The notes beneath the pieces are model-generated. The model saw only the letters and a program-made list of their open reading frames with translations, was not told where the DNA came from and ran no database searches. The position numbers were made by a program, and so were the translations under genes. This document shows positions 62,848-64,000 of a DNA stretch of 64,000 nt, piece by piece. Position 1 is the stretch's first letter, and every line of letters starts with the position of its first letter. Source of the DNA: Rhodococcus sp. 06-462-5 (GTDB taxonomy: Bacteria; Actinomycetota; Actinomycetes; Mycobacteriales; Mycobacteriaceae). The stretch is taken from contig NZ_NOYD01000001.1 in NCBI RefSeq assembly GCF_002258315.1, forward strand, positions 1 through 64,000. Direction: 5' to 3'.

Positions 62848-63981
62848 TCCGACCCAGTCGTGGAACGCCCTGATGTGATGCTCGGCGGGCACCAGCACGC
62901 CGCCGTCCCGGTACATCCGTGACGACATCGCCGGCTGGCACCGCTCGCACGCCTCGAAGTCCTGCTCGTTGACGCGGTGGAACAGCTCTACCGACTTGTC
63001 CATCGTCGCCGCACTGTGCGGATCTGCCACCACCGCAGGGGCATAGAGCCAATCGCATTCGACGACCGTACGATCGACGGACATCGGGAACATGCGATGG
63101 ATGATGACGTGATCGGGAACCAGGTTGACGAAGACCGTCGGCCTGATCGTGATGGCGTAATACCGTCGATCCCGATCCTCCCCCACACCGTCGAGCGCAT
63201 CGAAGCCATGCGAGCCGTCGACAGTGAAGCCGGCTATGTCGCTGCCGAACTCGGCACCGTGGCCCACGTACGTCTGCGCGGCCATACCGTCGGCGAACTC
63301 GGGTAGTACCTCGGTGAGCTCGGGGTGAATCGTCGCGCAGTGGTAGCACTCCATGAAGTTCTCGACGATGAGCTTCCAGTTGGCCTTGACGTCGTAGACG
63401 ATCCGACGCCCGAGGGCGAGTGAATCCATGTCGTACGAATCGATCGCACCCACACCTCCGAGTCGTTCGCGAACGTCGCCCTGCACCGTCTCCTCGAACG
63501 ACGGGGCCTCCTCGGCCACGCACACCCAGACGTACCCGAGCCATTCCCGTACGTGCACCTTCCGCAGCCCGTACTCCACCCGATCGATCATCGGCATGTC
63601 GATCAGGTTCGGAGCTGCGATCAGCTTGCCGTCGAGATCGTACGTCCATGCGTGATAAGGGCATTGAAAGTTTCGCCGCACCGTGCCCGACGCCTCGGTG
63701 CACAGCGTCGCGCCGCGGTGTCGGCAGATGTTGAAGAACGCGGTCACACCGCCCTTCCGATTGCGGCTGACCAGGACCGACTCTCGACCGATCTGAACCG
63801 TGCGGAATTTACCGGGTTCTCCGATGTCGTCCGATCTGATCGCGCAGAACCACATCTGCTCGAAGATCTGCTCCTGCTCGCGGACGAAATAGGCGGGATC
63901 GACGTAGGTTTCGCCCCTCAGCGTCGGAAGCAGAGTGGGCTGCAGTTCGGGATCGACCATGGTCATGCCGACACCGCGCAT
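62821..63981 (-). CDS. Rieske non-heme iron oxygenase alpha subunit
   Basis: A 386-aa oxygenase. The Rieske 2Fe-2S ligands are in NICRHRGATLC and FQCPYHAWTY; the mononuclear iron site has ENFMECYHCATIHPEL with a later Asp in EQDFEACER. The ECYHC block is like that of GbcA and related N-demethylating oxygenases acting on betaines rather than aromatic rings. The reductase partner is not in the window. An ATG at 63966 is an alternative to 63981. It ends 19 bases from the right window edge, so its promoter is outside. Confidence 0.88.
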   Translation of the reverse strand: MRGVGMTMVDPELQPTLLPTLRGETYVDPAYFVREQEQIFEQMWFCAIRSDDIGEPGKFRTVQIGRESVLVSRNRKGGVTAFFNICRHRGATLCTEASGTVRRNFQCPYHAWTYDLDGKLIAAPNLIDMPMIDRVEYGLRKVHVREWLGYVWVCVAEEAPSFEETVQGDVRERLGGVGAIDSYDMDSLALGRRIVYDVKANWKLIVENFMECYHCATIHPELTEVLPEFADGMAAQTYVGHGAEFGSDIAGFTVDGSHGFDALDGVGEDRDRRYYAITIRPTVFVNLVPDHVIIHRMFPMSVDRTVVECDWLYAPAVVADPHSAATMDKSVELFHRVNEQDFEACERCQPAMSSRMYRDGGVLVPAEHHIRAFHDWVGSRVTGPAQ

Positions 63982-64000
63982 CTCGCCGGGTCGAACAGCG

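Overview
The window is high-GC actinobacterial DNA. A carboxylesterase of the cutinase family, two DUF3558 lipoproteins, a mycobacterial-type SOS box and many short ATGA/GTGA gene overlaps suggest a mycolic-acid-forming actinomycete such as Rhodococcus or a close relative. That placement is inference; there is no rRNA or other marker gene. No tRNA, rRNA, CRISPR array, IS element or phage gene was seen.

Region 1 (1-14.7 kb) is mostly housekeeping and accessory genes. It holds a truncated SOS-boxed gene, an aldo/keto reductase, a formamidase locus (fmdA and a divergent FmdB-type zinc ribbon protein), a photolyase-like protein with circularly permuted domains and four iron-sulfur-spaced cysteines, a NarL-type two-component system with a DUF4097 protein, a DedA-like protein, a MerR regulator with its operator, a GNAT enzyme, three exported beta-propeller or unknown proteins, and a cutinase.

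Region 2 (14.7-26.5 kb) is a complete galactoside-use locus built as two divergent operons. One carries GH42 beta-galactosidase, a DeoR repressor, galT, galK and an MsiK/UgpC-type ATPase. The other carries a Tat-lipoprotein binding protein, two permeases and a GH36 alpha-galactosidase. ATGAAC/GTTCAT half-sites lie in the shared intergenic region.

Region 3 (26.5-34.1 kb) is accessory. It has a retron: a reverse transcriptase preceded by a clear msr-msd RNA with paired a1/a2 ends, two 3-nt-loop hairpins and a long three-part hairpin. No separate effector gene is visible. Next to it is a duplicated two-gene module (DUF3558 lipoprotein plus a 128-aa helical protein) whose copies flank a LolD/FtsX-type ABC transporter.

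Region 4 (34.3-59.4 kb) looks like one large hybrid biosynthetic cluster, transcribed left to right. It has an ABC-2 exporter; a highly reducing type II polyketide set (malonyltransferase, acyl-adenylate ligase, two ACPs, ketoreductase, dehydratase and a KS-alpha/CLF pair fused in one protein); genes for L-2,3-diaminopropionate (SbnA/SbnB-like) with an aminotransferase and a short LanB-like protein; a GNAT fused to a large unknown domain; a GcvT-like protein; a phosphopantetheinyl transferase; a free-standing condensation-type acyltransferase; an MFS exporter; a class III lanthipeptide synthetase (LanKC); a 34-aa precursor ending in an S-x2-S-x4-C motif; and a two-component regulator. The likely product is a polyene- or fatty-acyl-capped lanthipeptide, possibly carrying diaminopropionate. 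It would be related in idea to lipolanthines and goadvionins, but the gene set is different.

Region 5 (59.4-64 kb) has an SDR, a cupin-type XRE regulator divergent from azlCD, an IclR regulator and a Rieske oxygenase.
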